This document shows, in pieces, positions 37,001 through 48,250 of a stretch of DNA of 64,000 nucleotides. A program made the position numbers and the translations under genes. Source of the DNA: Patiria miniata (lineage: Eukaryota > Echinodermata > Asteroidea > Valvatida > Asterinidae); NCBI RefSeq assembly GCF_015706575.1, contig NW_024037048.1, positions 11,735,512 through 11,799,511 on the forward strand, given 5' to 3'. A model generated the notes under the pieces. It worked only from the letters and a program-made list of their open reading frames with translations. It ran no database searches and had not been told where the DNA came from. Each line of letters begins with the position of its first letter. The first letter of the stretch is position 1.

Positions 37001-38525
37001 AATCTCAAGTCAATGTCACCCCGATTCTAGTGAATATACATCATCTGTCTGCATCACGAGCAACCACCCTCCAAACAGTCGTCCGTGTCACCTTAAGCAC
37101 CTAATTGACTGCCACTTCCTCCTCTCTTTGATATTTCAATGTAAGCAGTGAATTTTAAATTCAGAAAGAGAAGACATGATACTTTTATTATAAGCGAACC
37201 AAGTCAGCCTTTATTGAACAATTCTTGCCTTTTGGTTGTAAAAATGTCAGACAAACAGGCATGGGGCGATACTAACATGCACGTAAGTTGAAGGGGTTCA
37301 CTCGCGCCTACTATCCGTGGTGCTTGTAACATCATATGACTATTTTCAGTGAGTATAAAGGAAATAAAATGTACCGTAGGTAGATTGCAAGAGCGGATCC
37401 AGAGAGGTTAGTGCCGGGGTTGAGGTTGTGCCAGGGCGGACAGGCTCTCTTAAGAAACAAATGGACTTATTTGACAACATTTCGGTCACTGCCGAGGGGA
37501 CGCCCATTCCGCATCCCCTGGATCCGCTACTTAATTGTTTCGTGTTTCGAAGATAAGAATATGCACACCTCCCAATCAATTAGCTCCCTAATTTTAAAAC
37601 ATTAACAGAAGCGAATATATATCTAGGCCTATTGGGAGGTGTTTTTTTTTTGCACTTATCATGAGTATCCCTGTTGAACTAATGCACACACCTCCAGTAA
37701 GATTGCGTTGCAAATGATTTATTGAACAAGACCTGTCACATCTATAGTTGATTACATTTTCTTCTGTTATGACCCGTTTCGCTTCAGCATGTTTGGTGGC
37801 GTCTTACAGAGGTGGCGAGATATGCGCAGCAGCCAAGTTGAATTCCAGAACTCTTGCCAGTCGCTGCGTCTCCGGTAAGATTCTTATTGCTGCATGGTGT
37901 AAAAATTGGTATTGCGTGTTTTCCATATAGTTTTTCATGTTTCGCCAGAGATATTTTACGCTCCATTTTAGGAGTACTGCATGAAGGCAAGATGACCACT
38001 GTTGTTGAAATATTACCAATATGACTGCTTGGTATTTAATAATATGGAAACTGATCCGCGCCTGCCATGGATACTAACGATAGAGCAATGACGATCCGGT
38101 AATCCATTGTGGGACAGAAAGTGGGACAACCTCTGTCCCAGAGGTTGACGAACAGTGATCGATAATATCTTGAGGGAGACTTTAAATTGGCCCCTTTTCG
38201 AACTTTTCTGGAGGGGGCGTACGTATTGGGTACGGGCCAAGAGGGTCATCATAGTGGGGGAATGTTTCCACATTCTCGACTCCGTGTACCTGGCTCCCTT
38301 TACATCAGTTTTTGTTTTCCACTCTCTCTAACTATTCATCAATTTGATTATCTCGTTACAGCGTCCCGTACTCATGTGAAGGCGTGTAAGAGAATATTGA
38401 GAAGGAAAGTTTGTGCGGGACTGACCGACATCACCTGGGGCTCCAGATCCGTCACCGCTCGCGGCTTACTTGAGGTGAAAGGTATCTTCAGCAAGAAGAT
38501 TGGAAGGATCACTATCGGCATTTAG
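34036..38525 (+). CDS. Gene 3: secreted Cys-rich protein, acidic pro-region
   Basis: Exons 34036-34264, 36858-36965, 37788-37874 and 38362-38525 predict 195 residues, with GT-AG phase-1 introns. Signal peptide MKLFAIVACVAFLYGVSS is cut near SS/ET. Residues 20-76 are strongly acidic and hold two related units, DEWDETAVLAL and GWDEGHSLAW. Exon 2 gives FSCSCSGGRCNCCLRFKIFF, exon 3 ACLVASYRGGEICAAAKLNS, and exon 4 KACKRILRRKVCAGLTDITW plus a basic tail ending IGRITIGI. There are ten cysteines, eight shared with genes 1 and 2. The acidic front and basic Cys-rich back resemble prepro-antimicrobial peptides (inference). No dibasic site sits exactly at the junction. Intron 1 (2.6 kb) holds a direct repeat and the tail of the duplicated block. 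AATAAA lies at 38802. Gene 4 is the closest paralogue. Confidence 0.85.
34600..34910. repeat. Direct repeat in intron 1 of gene 3
   Basis: Similar in order to 35770-36075: TCTCTTGCTATAA..TTGACAGAATGA, ACATCC.G..TTCGT.CCT, CTTGCGTG, and CC.ATGGGTTCTAGAT.TAGT. The stretch between them (35165-35690) is the block tail, so that tail is bracketed by the two copies. Confidence 0.6.
37388..37531. mobile_element. hAT-type MITE remnant in intron 2 of gene 3
   Basis: AGCGGATCCAG at the left and CTGGATCCGCT at the right are complementary and match the ends of the family at 18509-18824. No 8-bp target duplication is visible, so the outermost bases have decayed. Confidence 0.5.
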
Positions 38526-38801
38526 ATCGACAACACCAAGCCGCTGATGCTTTAGAATAATATGATGTATACGTTTTTGTTCCTTTATTTCATTTGATAG
38601 ATTGCAGTCATCCACTCTCAGAAAGTCAAATCGTTTTGCATTGATACGTTTCAACTGTGGTAGAACTTTATTTGGGATCGCTTCGTTACCCATCTTTCTC
38701 TATTCCTGGCTTTGGCAGAATTCTTTATTTAGTTAATATGCAAATTTGAATAGGTTCACTGAAATACTTGCAGATGAACTTTTACATCACTTACAGACAT
38801 C

Positions 38802-38807
38802 AATAAA
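38802..38807 (+). other. Polyadenylation signal AATAAA, gene 3
   Basis: First canonical AATAAA downstream of the gene 3 stop, 277 bp after it. The intervening 3' sequence near the stop (CCGCTGATGCTTT) is shared with gene 4 at 44735, which supports transcription through it. Confidence 0.4.
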
Positions 38808-38829
38808 GTAAAATGGATTAAACAACATA

Positions 38830-41360
38830 TAATTGAACTACATGTATACAAAGCACACATCATCGCAAACGTGCAGGCATCCATTGGGTTTGTGAAATTG
38901 GCGTCATCACTAATGAAACCGTTTATAGTAAGTTCAATCAAACACCAGAGGTCGACTAGTGGTTTGTACAGAACGAAGCTTACGCATGCGCACGTATAGC
39001 AATATGTGCGAAGGTCGCCTGGCCAAAGTAAAACTGGTCCAAACGTCATCAAGTCTGTCTTAGATCACTGCTTGCTGTGCATGATGATGCGCGCTTCATC
39101 ATTGGCACTATAAGCATTCAACTTCGGTAGGCTGCTGGTACAAAAGGATCGACAAGACAAGTCCAGTCGGGTGAAGAAGTTAGTCCAGCTATATATGCTT
39201 TATAAATAATCCTCGCTCGAACTTGGTTCACCTTGTCAAAGATTTTGCAACGTCTCACTCAATTGGAAAAAAACACAGATGCAATTAGTTAATAATACAA
39301 TCTCATCGCCAATCATTGAAGCAATTCGCTTTAAATGTATCTTGACAACTGCATAGTTATTTTAGTTTTAAATTATTATCATCAGCGGCTAGTTTAATTA
39401 AATACTGGAACCTGAGTTCCACATGACAGCATTGAATATTTTTGTTTTTTTACTTTTATTTTGTAAGACTCATAAGGTCATCTTGTCTTCTCTTTCTGGT
39501 CCAAAAACTTGATCTTTTCCTTCTGTCATTGTAAGCTAAAAGCAGTACGATGTAAAGAATGTTTACCATCAAGCGCATTTCACAAAATCTGGCCGGAACT
39601 AGCCGGATCAGCAGGCTCCTTGGTCGAAAATAGACGCATGCGTGATGGCGAACGGATGATCCCTCGTCAGAGTCAAAACACTGATATATCAACTATCCCC
39701 AAAAAAAATGAAATTCACATAAAGCAACTGCCGGCTTTTATCCGGCAGTTGACAGATTTCGCTGCACCATCAGGCACGGCTTCCGACGTCCAATTCATCC
39801 GGCCCGCGTTGCAAAATGAGAACACTGTACTTTGTGTCCACTATGCCAGTTTAAACAATCGCAAAAATTTGCGAACAGTTTTGAAGTGACGTATTCCTTA
39901 CAGGCCTTCGCCGAAAAGTATTTTGATGTACAAAACGTCAAGTGCTGCCCAAAGAATTAAAGAAACCGGGTCCGTCGAAAGGATGAAGATTTTTAACTTT
40001 CTGCAAAAGATGCTGATTTATTGTATTCCACTTTCCAAATCCAAGTTTAAATGTCAGGCTTAAAAATTGTACCCGTTGTGCACAGTATCCTCTTCCTTCA
40101 GTGACACCTGAACTGTACTTGTTTGGGGGTGGCTATAGGAGACATTCGAAAGACATTTCAAGTAGAATATGAGAAAATCCAATTACTCGAAAGATAATTC
40201 CACCGCCAACATCTCGACGTTGGGGTAAATTCCGATTGGAAGTTTTTAAGAGTTGGTTTATGACACAGTGTTCATTTGTTTTTCTTCAGAAATCTGTGTA
40301 TTTGTCTAGGTTAGTTTTCTTGTTAACTCACGACATGACGTCAGGTACTGGACGGCGTCACAATAACAGAGGTTTTTGCTAACCAGAGGTTAACAATCTA
40401 CGGGAAGCTTAGGTTGGAAAACAAAACTCGCAAAGATGTTAAACTGTCTTTTTTTTTCAGGGGCGGGGTGTCATCCGCCCTTTTTTATTTGTTTTCGCCA
40501 TCACGAAAAATCATCTTCAAGTCGGCAAAGTCTTTGCAACCAAATCCTCATCTATTGCCAATGATAGTGTCCACACTCTGTTGTGAATAGCGCCCCTATT
40601 TGTCGGTGGTGTCCAGTCCACCCCCCCCCCCCCTTCCACCTTTTGACTTCACGACAGCCGGGTATCTTCAAGAACGGAGGTCTGTAGCACAATTTGTTGT
40701 CGCCTCTTGTCCCTCCCCTTAGTCTTGGCTCAAGACATTGGATACACGATAACCTGCCGCAAGGGGGCGCTATCACAAGGGATCACTTTCCTCCACGTAC
40801 AGGCATCTATCACAACAACGTCTTGAGAAACTTGCACATTTTCCCCGTGGTAAATGGGGACAACCAGTGCGCACGCGCTACTTTTGAAGGTGAATACGGT
40901 CAACTTTCGGTCGCACGCATATAACATACGACAAAGGAGCTACCATGAAGTTGTACAAAGAAAGTCTTGCTGCATGTTGTATTCTACTGGATGAAATTGA
41001 AGAGTTTGGTTATAATGCGCGCGGCATAGGCTACATTCGGCAGAACATGTGCGCGCTTTACACGACCACTACAAGATTGCCAAGACGTTAGGTAAGATTT
41101 TGCATGGTGAAGGCATATAGCAATAAGATAAAGGTTTACGGTAGAACCATGTGCCAAATCTCTTGTGTGGGTTTGTGCAGTTCTGAAAAGAACTGAGGGA
41201 AACTGACGACGGGCAGAGTATAGCTATAGCCTACTGTCCCAAACGTTGAGTTTTCTTCATTTATTTTCAGAACCTCACAAACTCACAAGACGCTAAAGTT
41301 GTAATAGCAGTCCGTGGGTACCGGGTGACAGCGCTTCGTTTTGATATTAAACGCCCTCTA
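38830..41360. other. No gene seen
   Basis: Intergenic. It contains a perfect 10-bp-stem hairpin (CAACTGCCGG..CCGGCAGTTG, 39725-39751), a C run at about 40620-40632 and 'CAGGGGCGG' MITE-end-like words near 40460. The longest frame (39509-39889, 126 residues) shows no signal peptide or domain and I do not call it. Confidence 0.4.
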
Positions 41361-41365
41361 ATAAT

Positions 41366-41690
41366 TTGGAGCGCTGTGGTCCAATAGTTACGGTGTTCGA
41401 CTCACTTGCCGCGGTACGTGGGTTCGAACCCGGACGGGGAGCATGGTGCTTGTGTTCTTGGGCAAGACACTTTACTACAATTGCCTCTCCACCCAGGAGA
41501 ATATCATGGGTACCTGTGAAGGTAGAGACCAGATTGCGCTGATCTTGAGCTGCTGCAGAAACTGGTCTCATGGCCTGATGAAGCGGGGTAAAAATTGTGA
41601 AGCGCTTTGAGACCTTTGGTATAAAGCGCTATATAAGCACTATATATTATTATACTTATTATTATTATTATTATTATTATTACCTCCTCC
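41366..41690 (+). mobile_element. tRNA-derived SINE family 2, near full length
   Basis: A box TGGTCCAATAG and B box GGTTCGAACCC are well formed. The body has GGGCAAGACACTTTACTAC and ATGGGTACCTGTGAAGGTAG. The tail reads AAGCGCTTTGAGA and GCGCTATATAAGCACTATA and ends in an (ATT)n run. Intact promoter boxes and a clean tail suggest a fairly young copy. Target duplication not resolved. DNA from here to 42320 shows no gene. Confidence 0.8.
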
Positions 41691-42319
41691 TTACAAACCG
41701 GTCTGGCGAAGCCCGCGTATGAGTGTTGTTATACACAAAAGTACGACAAAAAGACATTGCCAAAACGAAACGAAGAGTCCTCTTTAAAACAGCGGGCTTT
41801 AAAAGCTAACCATTGTTGAAATTGCCGTCCAAACGCTCATGAAAAAAAGGTATAAGGTTGCACTTCGTGACCACAACCTAAGGCCACGACTCTGATTTCT
41901 TTCACTCACCAAACGGGACCCTGAGGCGCGTTTCTCCCATGGCCGGCCGGCACTACCCAGGTACATGCCTCAGCTGCCGACCTGCTATAAGTCTAGCACC
42001 CAGTTGGCCGTTCCGGGATCAACGCCGATGGCAGCGAAGCGATTGCTCTGCATGTGAGCTGAGCATTACTCCCAGATCCATGTAAACTGATCTGGCGTGC
42101 CTCTCCACTCAACATGTGTAAAACAAATGTAATGTACTAGTGATGATGCGCTGAAAGCCGTACAACCACTTTGAGAAACCATAGAGCCATTCTCACAATA
42201 TAGCCTTGGTCAAGGCGTGACGATAGTGTCCGATGATCAATGGTCTGCCGCTAACAAAAACAGTAGCCGCGCTATATATGGTTAAAGACCGGTCAATATA
42301 GACTGCCAGATACCTCAGT

Positions 42320-42738
42320 GATAATTACGCGCACTTCCCAAAATATATAAAAATACTCACAACTCCCCAAGATGTTTGAGATACACATCAAATAAAAGCT
42401 TATTTCATCATCTTTCATGTTCTGTTCAAGTTTTAAGTGCGTAACGGATTACTTTTGGGAGAATTTTCCATCCAAAGATAATCAACCCTTAAAGTAGTCC
42501 TGAGGCCCATCGCCATTTTGAAAAATGATGCTTGCGCTCCAATCTCCAATACAGCAAATTTAGGGCCTAATTTCATCCGAATTTCACAGAAATACGAGAT
42601 CTCGGGCCAGTGCACGGCTTCCTCTCTTCTTTTTACAAACTTTCCAGTTGCAACAGTTCTAATAGCAAAACAATTGAGGGCATACAAATCCTGATTTGGC
42701 CCGCGTAGGCAATTTTGGGCCTATTTACAGGTCTGCAC
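42320..42738 (-). mobile_element. Third, inverted copy of the 475-bp MITE
   Basis: In reverse complement it shows the same landmarks as 9969-10918: GGTGCAGACC, GAGGGCATACAAATC (for CATGCCCTCAAAATC), CATCGCCATTTTGAAAAA, the ATGAAAGATGATGAAATAAG block and GAGTTGTGAGTATTTTT. It is clearly more diverged than the tandem pair. Confidence 0.7.
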
Positions 42739-42944
42739 CCTTTAATATAGCCGAGATTTTGCTATTTTTCCCTAAACTATTTTTACGGCAAGAGAAGTAT
42801 CCCTAACTTTTATCCCCCACCCAAAAAAAATGGGGAGAAAATCATCTCTCATGTAGGTATTAGGCCCGAACATGCATGAGCAGCCTGTATGCACCCTTCC
42901 CGGCTGTAGGGCGCCCCCATGGCGCTAGTTGAGTTCCAGCACTT

Positions 42945-43190
42945 CGCTCGTACCCCCCGCCCTGCAAACAGGACGCTGGTATACACTGATGAGCTTCACA
43001 GAATCTTGTGAAGGAAGTGGCCTATGACCTATGTATTTTGCATCTGGCTGCAGCTGTTCAAGACCACAGTTAGACAATGTGCGCAAATGCTATCCGAAAA
43101 CTTCCCATCATGCACACATCTCTAAACTGGAATAAAAGAATAATGAATCAGTCTTAACGGCCGTTTCAAACCTTGCAAAGTCGATGACAA
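42945..43190. mobile_element. Truncated copy of the 546-bp TTCGCTCGTAC element
   Basis: It begins TTCGCTCGTACCCCCCGCCC and follows 5271-5420 closely. It then jumps to the part matching 5640-5700 (AAACTGGAATAAAAGA..TAATGAATCAGTCTTAA). The right terminus is missing. From here to 44750 I see no gene; a hAT-type end (CCTGGATCCGCCCCTGG after a C run) lies at about 43966-43999. Confidence 0.65.
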
Positions 43191-44753
43191 ATTCTGGCAA
43201 CTATTGGTGCTGAATTTACTGTAACATTGAGGTTTTTGCCTGAAATGACATCACGCTTTTGCTCATGAATATGAAAATCGCATTAGCATGAGGCGCCAAA
43301 ATACCCTTGAAAATGGCAAAACAAAAATTGAAAATAAAGTTAACCGATCATCCGAGGCAAAAAGCATATAAAGCAGTGCTAAAAGTAAATTAGGGGTAGA
43401 ACGTTTTGCTCGCATTTTTCAAATTTAGTTGTTTTTTTCTCACTGTTTGATAGTTGAAAAGTTCCATAAACTAACTGTGGTGATCCTACACTGCCAAAAG
43501 GTTGCCTGAGCATTTTTTTCAAAGCTTCTTAAAATCGCTTTCAGCCGTTTAGTTGCGCTATTCAAATGTTTTACCAGACTACAGCCGGCATGCAGCCAAG
43601 CCAGAATTAAAATTGACGACTGGAAAACTAAACGTTTTGATACAAAAGAGTTAAAATACAGACCAACTAAATGAATGACAAAATAAACAAAACAAAAGAC
43701 ACCAAACTATTCAATGCTGTCATATGAAACTCATGTTCCAATATTTAATTAACATTACCGCTGATGATAAATTAAAACTAACACAATTATTTACTTCAGT
43801 ACAATCTGATTGGAAAATGCTAATTGTGTGACATGATCCACTAGTACATATCGGCATTGAGACTATACTACTAAAAAACAATCAAATTTTGATTTTAAGG
43901 AGGCCAAGTGTCCGGAGAAAAAAACCTGTGTACATTTTCAGATTTTTTTGCTCATGAAACCCCCCCCCCCTGCTAAAATTCCTGGATCCGCCCCTGGCCA
44001 AGTCTAATATTCTCATTCATGCATCGTGGCGCACTTTAATTTTCCCCAACGTTCTTCCTGCAATGCCAAACTTATTCTATCAAACCTTCCAATTCATTCG
44101 GATATTGTATCATCACCAGGATAAAACTTGCCACGGAAATCTTGCGAACAATTTTGATACAAATTCGACACAAAATAGACCGAGGGTTGACTAACTTGAA
44201 CCAACTGAGATTACGTAAAGAGAGATTGAGAGAATACGTAAATGCTTTTTGTTGATAAACGGCAGGTCATTTTCATATCAACTGACATATCGAACATCAT
44301 TTTTTTTTCAGAATATAATTTTTTTATTCTTTGAGTAGAAAAGGGTTCACTCCGCAAATAAAAAAAAAATCTGGAAAATCCCATCCACAAAAGTGACCTC
44401 GTATGTGTGTACTTGGTCAGATTAAACGCCATACTTCATTGTTCAGAGGATATTGACTTTATCCACTTTGCCAGAATTTCACTTCCTATAAGATTTGGGG
44501 TGGGCGTTTTGTCTTTGCAAGGTATTATAAAAAATCAATGTGTGCCATGCATTCGGAATTTCGCTAGCGTTCAGAAAAAAAAAAAAGATTGGGAACAAGG
44601 TCGCGACATGGCTTTACCATAGTGAGTGGCAATCACATGTGAATTTCGTGTAAAATTTCTGACACCTTTTTAATTGTTTTAATACATTTTATAATCATGC
44701 TAATTTACTTCTTGTAGTATGTTGCAAAGCATCAGCGGCCTGACATAGTCGAT

Positions 44754-47700
44754 CTAGAAGGGAATAGTGATTCTTCGGGACCTCATGCAAACGACGCCCC
44801 GCACCCAGAACCTGGCGTTTGCAGAGACGGCGTGGGATTGGCGACTGATGCCGGTCAGACCTACGCAGACCCTCTTCCCGAGGAATCGTCGGCATGCCTT
44901 CAATTTCGTACATGTCCCTAAAAATAGATCATCGGGGATTCATTTAATATAAGAGTGACTTAATTCTGAATACTTAATTTTATACTGGAACACAATGGGT
45001 AGAAAGTTTTGCCCTTCACCGATGTATTTGAAAAACACTGTATACTTAGTGATGGGCAAAACTCAATATAAAGCTATATCATCCAGCACAATGTTAGAAA
45101 GAATAGAAAGTTCATGTTTTCAGGAACTAGAGACTAACAAGGAAAGCCCCAAAGCTTTTCATGAAGAATCGGGCGTGGTCATCCTCACTCCAATTTTTTA
45201 AAATCGCATGTAACCAACCGCTCTTGCAAACTTATCTTTGAATTTAAACTACCCCAAAGTCATGTGATATGTTTTACAAGTGCGTTTCCAGTTAAGTGAC
45301 TATTGTACCTGATTGTACGTGATTGCAGAAAAAAAAATACGGATTTGGTCACAAAGATTTCAGCTGTGACAACCTTTGGTTACAAAGCTGAAATGAAAAT
45401 AGCTTTGGCACCTCCATGTGGTTTGTGTCATTCTTACCTGCACAGTATCTGTTGATGATAGTTCTGGAATTCAGTGTCGCCTTTACTCCTACGTGTCCAC
45501 CACTGTAATACGCCACCAAACAGGCTGAGATTACAACGGAGAAAATAATGTTATTCGACATCTAAATTTAAAGCAACTGGTAGGAACGCGAAATACATTC
45601 TCTTCTCGTCTTCAAAGGCAGGTCAAACATGACGGTATTTACCGGCCTGTGTCTGGGCCAAATGAATGTTGCGAGAGCCCTGGTGAGTAAAGGGCAATTT
45701 AAGTGCATGTCCGATATAATTTTAACTAGGTTAGGCAGTGTTCTACGTAAGACGGATAGTGCCACTCAATGAGTGTGAATATTTCTTTTTTGGTGCGTGT
45801 GAAAATATTTTTTTGTACAGCGGCCGCCACTTATTATCTGGCGGCCGCTACTTATTATCTGGCGGCCGCCAGATAATAAGTGGCAGCCGCTGTACAAAAA
45901 AAAATATTTTCACACGTACAAAAAAAATATTCACACTTATAATAAGTGGCGGCCGCCACATAAAAAAAGTGTGAATATATTTCCTTGTACGTGTAAAAAT
46001 ATTTTTTGGTACAGCGGCTGCCACTTATTATCTGGCGGCCGCCAGATAATAAGTGGCGGACGCTGTACAAAAAAAATATTTTCACACGCACCAAAAAAAA
46101 TATATTAACACTCATTGAGTGGCACTATCCGTCTTCCGTAGTGTTCTAAACAAGCGGTTCAATTAAATGTGAAGAAAATAAACCGAAGCCACAAACCGAT
46201 CATGGACCACAGACAGATCAGCCAAGTTGTCTCAGCACAACATAATTACAAATAGGCTTGTTGGCTTTTAACGTTCTTAAGCTTGTTGACTGCGAGGTTT
46301 ACTGTTATTGAGCGGGAATAATTACCATTGAATCTTTTGTTCGAGATTCTGAGTCTAAAGCAGCACCTGCAATCTCGTCTGGCACGGGAACAAGAGCAGG
46401 TGAGTAAGCCCTTTTTCACAGCATTCACACCTGAGTCCAATGCTGCGGGGAAAATGAAGCCGATATTATACATCCCACTACATAACAAGAATGCTGATAT
46501 GGGAGACTGACCTGCCATTAAAAAACCTTTGAAACGCAAAATAAACCATGTGATGGAAACAGACAGCAATAATGGAGCCCCAATCGGCTTCTTTTCGTGA
46601 ACCAATGCATGCGGGTCGCAAGCAATCTGGCGCCCTTAGAACATTTGGCCTGACAAGGTGAGTGCCAGTTGGGTTTACCACAACGACGTCTGGTTCAGGC
46701 GGACGAATACTTTAATGGCCCTTGCATTAATGTGTGATGTCATTTCAGGCAGAAACCTCATTGTTACAGCTATTTCAACACCAAAAGTTGCCATATGAGA
46801 CACTTTTCAATACAGTTTACAAAAGGAAATGTCAATTAGTTTTAGAAAGTTGCGCAAAATGTGTTCCTAAGACAAATTCATCGCATGGACCCTTCGACTA
46901 CGAGAGTAATCGAGCTGCGAATTCTCTAATAGTAGCCAGATGAATTTGTGTAGACGCAACCACGTTGGCTTTTAGGCTAATTAAAGAGGACTGTATCGTA
47001 AGTCTGACGCCTCATAGCTCCGACGCTTCCTAAGTCCGAAATTTCGGAATTATGAGGCGTCGGATTTATGAGGCATCGGAATATATTCCGCCTCATAGCT
47101 CCTTCGCCTCATTAGTCCAACGCCTCATAAATCCGACGTCGGACAAACAAGGCGTCGGACCTATGAGTCGTCGGAGCTCTGGACCGTTACAAAGAAAGAT
47201 TCATTATTTTGTCCGACAAGGCAAGAGAGAGTTTCCAGTGGTTTTGAACTCATCGTACTCGCCATTGATTTAATTTCAGTGGCGGCGATCCCGTGGTATG
47301 AAATATGGACAAACATCCCCGCTTTGGGAAGCTTCAGAACTTGTCAAATAATACGTAAGGGTGTAATTTCACTGTTAAACGCCATGCCACAGTTATATTG
47401 TGGGGTGCCGTGGCCTGATGGTCTGGAGCATTGAGTTTTTGGTCTGCCGGTAATTCTGCAGGTTGTGGGTTCGAGTCCAGCCTGGGGTAATGGTGCGTGT
47501 GCCCTTGGGTAAGGCACTTTGTCACTCATTGCTACTCTTCACCCAGGAGTAAATGGGTACCTGTGAGGGCAGAGATTGTTATTGCGATTGATTTTAACTG
47601 CTTTGCGCCGAAATTGCAGCATGTATACTCCCCCAGGGAGCTGAGATGGTATCTTGGAATGTCCCATTGGGATAAATGAGCAGGGTAATGATAATGTAGC

Positions 47701-48130
47701 GCCTTGAGCACCATTAATAGTGAATACGTGCGCTTTATAATTACCATTTTTTTTAATCAATAAGAAGTTCATACACCTTATGCCAGCGATACAAAACCAT
47801 TGACCTTCGACTCCGCCTTAACGCCTATTCAAGGTCCCACTTACCATTGCTGACTTGTGTCGGTTCGTCACTCAACCAAGCCAAGGTGTGTGCCTCATCC
47901 CAGTTATCGTCTGTCTGACCTGCCCAGTTCAGGGCGGCTTGTTCGTCCCACTCACCCACAGCTATGATGGCAGGTGAGTTATCATCGTCATCGATGTCCA
48001 AGTCATTGGATTCGATGGCCGTGGCGGGTTCTTCCTGTGAATCGTCGGTAGCGCTGTTATCCCAGTCAGGTGTCTCCGCGGAGAAACCGTACAGGAAAGC
48101 TACACACGTGAAGAGAGCAAGCAGCTTCAT
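44754..48130 (-). CDS. Gene 4: secreted Cys-rich protein, acidic pro-region
   Basis: Minus-strand exons 48130-47845, 46442-46326, 45524-45438 and 44917-44754 predict 217 residues, with GT-AG phase-1 introns. Signal peptide MKLLALFTCVAFLYGFSA is followed by the longest acidic segment of the family, with a D-run (LDIDDDDN) and two units, GEWDEQAALNW and NWDEAHTLAW. Exon 2 gives LTCSCSRARRDCRCCFRLRI, exon 3 ACLVAYYSGGHVGVKATLNS, and exon 4 LKACRRFLGKRVCVGLTGIS with an Arg-rich end RSRRITIPF. Exon 4 is less conserved, but its frame is open and aligned with gene 3. Eleven cysteines, an odd number, leave one free or for dimer formation. The core is more basic than in gene 3. Introns 1 and 2 carry a SINE and two word-array repeats. 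Function unknown; antimicrobial-type role is inference. Confidence 0.8.
45743..46141. mobile_element. Foldback with GGCGGCCGCC words in intron 2 of gene 4
   Basis: The ends CTACG(T/G)AAGACGGATAGTG and CACTATCCGTCTTCCGTAG are inverted. TGTT flanks both sides, a 4-bp target duplication. Inside, blocks TGTACAGCGGC, CGCCACTTATTATCTGG and GGCGGCCGCC alternate in both orientations at least six times, bounded by AATATTTTCACAC words. The CTACGGAAG terminus is shared with 25889-26178, which makes the two one family with different word fillings. Confidence 0.8.
46985..47230. repeat. Word array of GACGCCTCAT / ATGAGGCGTC units
   Basis: At least ten copies of GACGCCTCAT and its complement alternate, and the palindromic TAAGTCCGAAATTTCGGA is at the left as at 6375-6770. 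The right part continues into GACAAGGCAAGA..GAGTTT, also shared with that locus. It lies in intron 1 of gene 4. Confidence 0.7.
47405..47755 (+). mobile_element. tRNA-derived SINE family 3 in intron 1 of gene 4
   Basis: B box GGTTCGAGTCC with an upstream A-box-like TGGCCTGATGG. It is followed by GTGCCCTTGGGTAAGGCACTTT, CACCCAGGAGTAAATGGGTA and the tail GCGCCTTGAGCACC..GCGCTTTATAATTACCATTT. This body is the commonest type in invertebrate deuterostome SINEs. Confidence 0.75.
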
Positions 48131-48250
48131 CTTTAAATCTCGATTGGCGGGAGGAAATGTGTGACTTGTGGAGATCGATAGTCGATGTGCTCAATTTGCA
48201 CAAATCGCCGTGTTCTTATAGAATTCAGGTGTGGGCGTGGCTAAATGATT
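48131..48250 (-). promoter_or_regulatory. Promoter and 5' leader of gene 4
   Basis: Minus-strand TATAAGA at 48220-48214, 90 bp from the ATG. It shares CACCTGAATTC, GAACACGG, GAGCACATCGACT and ATCTCCACAAGTC with the gene 3 promoter. This similarity stops beyond about 48250. Confidence 0.65.

Noticed and set aside
39509-39889. 126-residue plus-strand frame
   Set aside because: No signal peptide, domain, splice support or similarity to the local gene family; composition is like random intergenic DNA.
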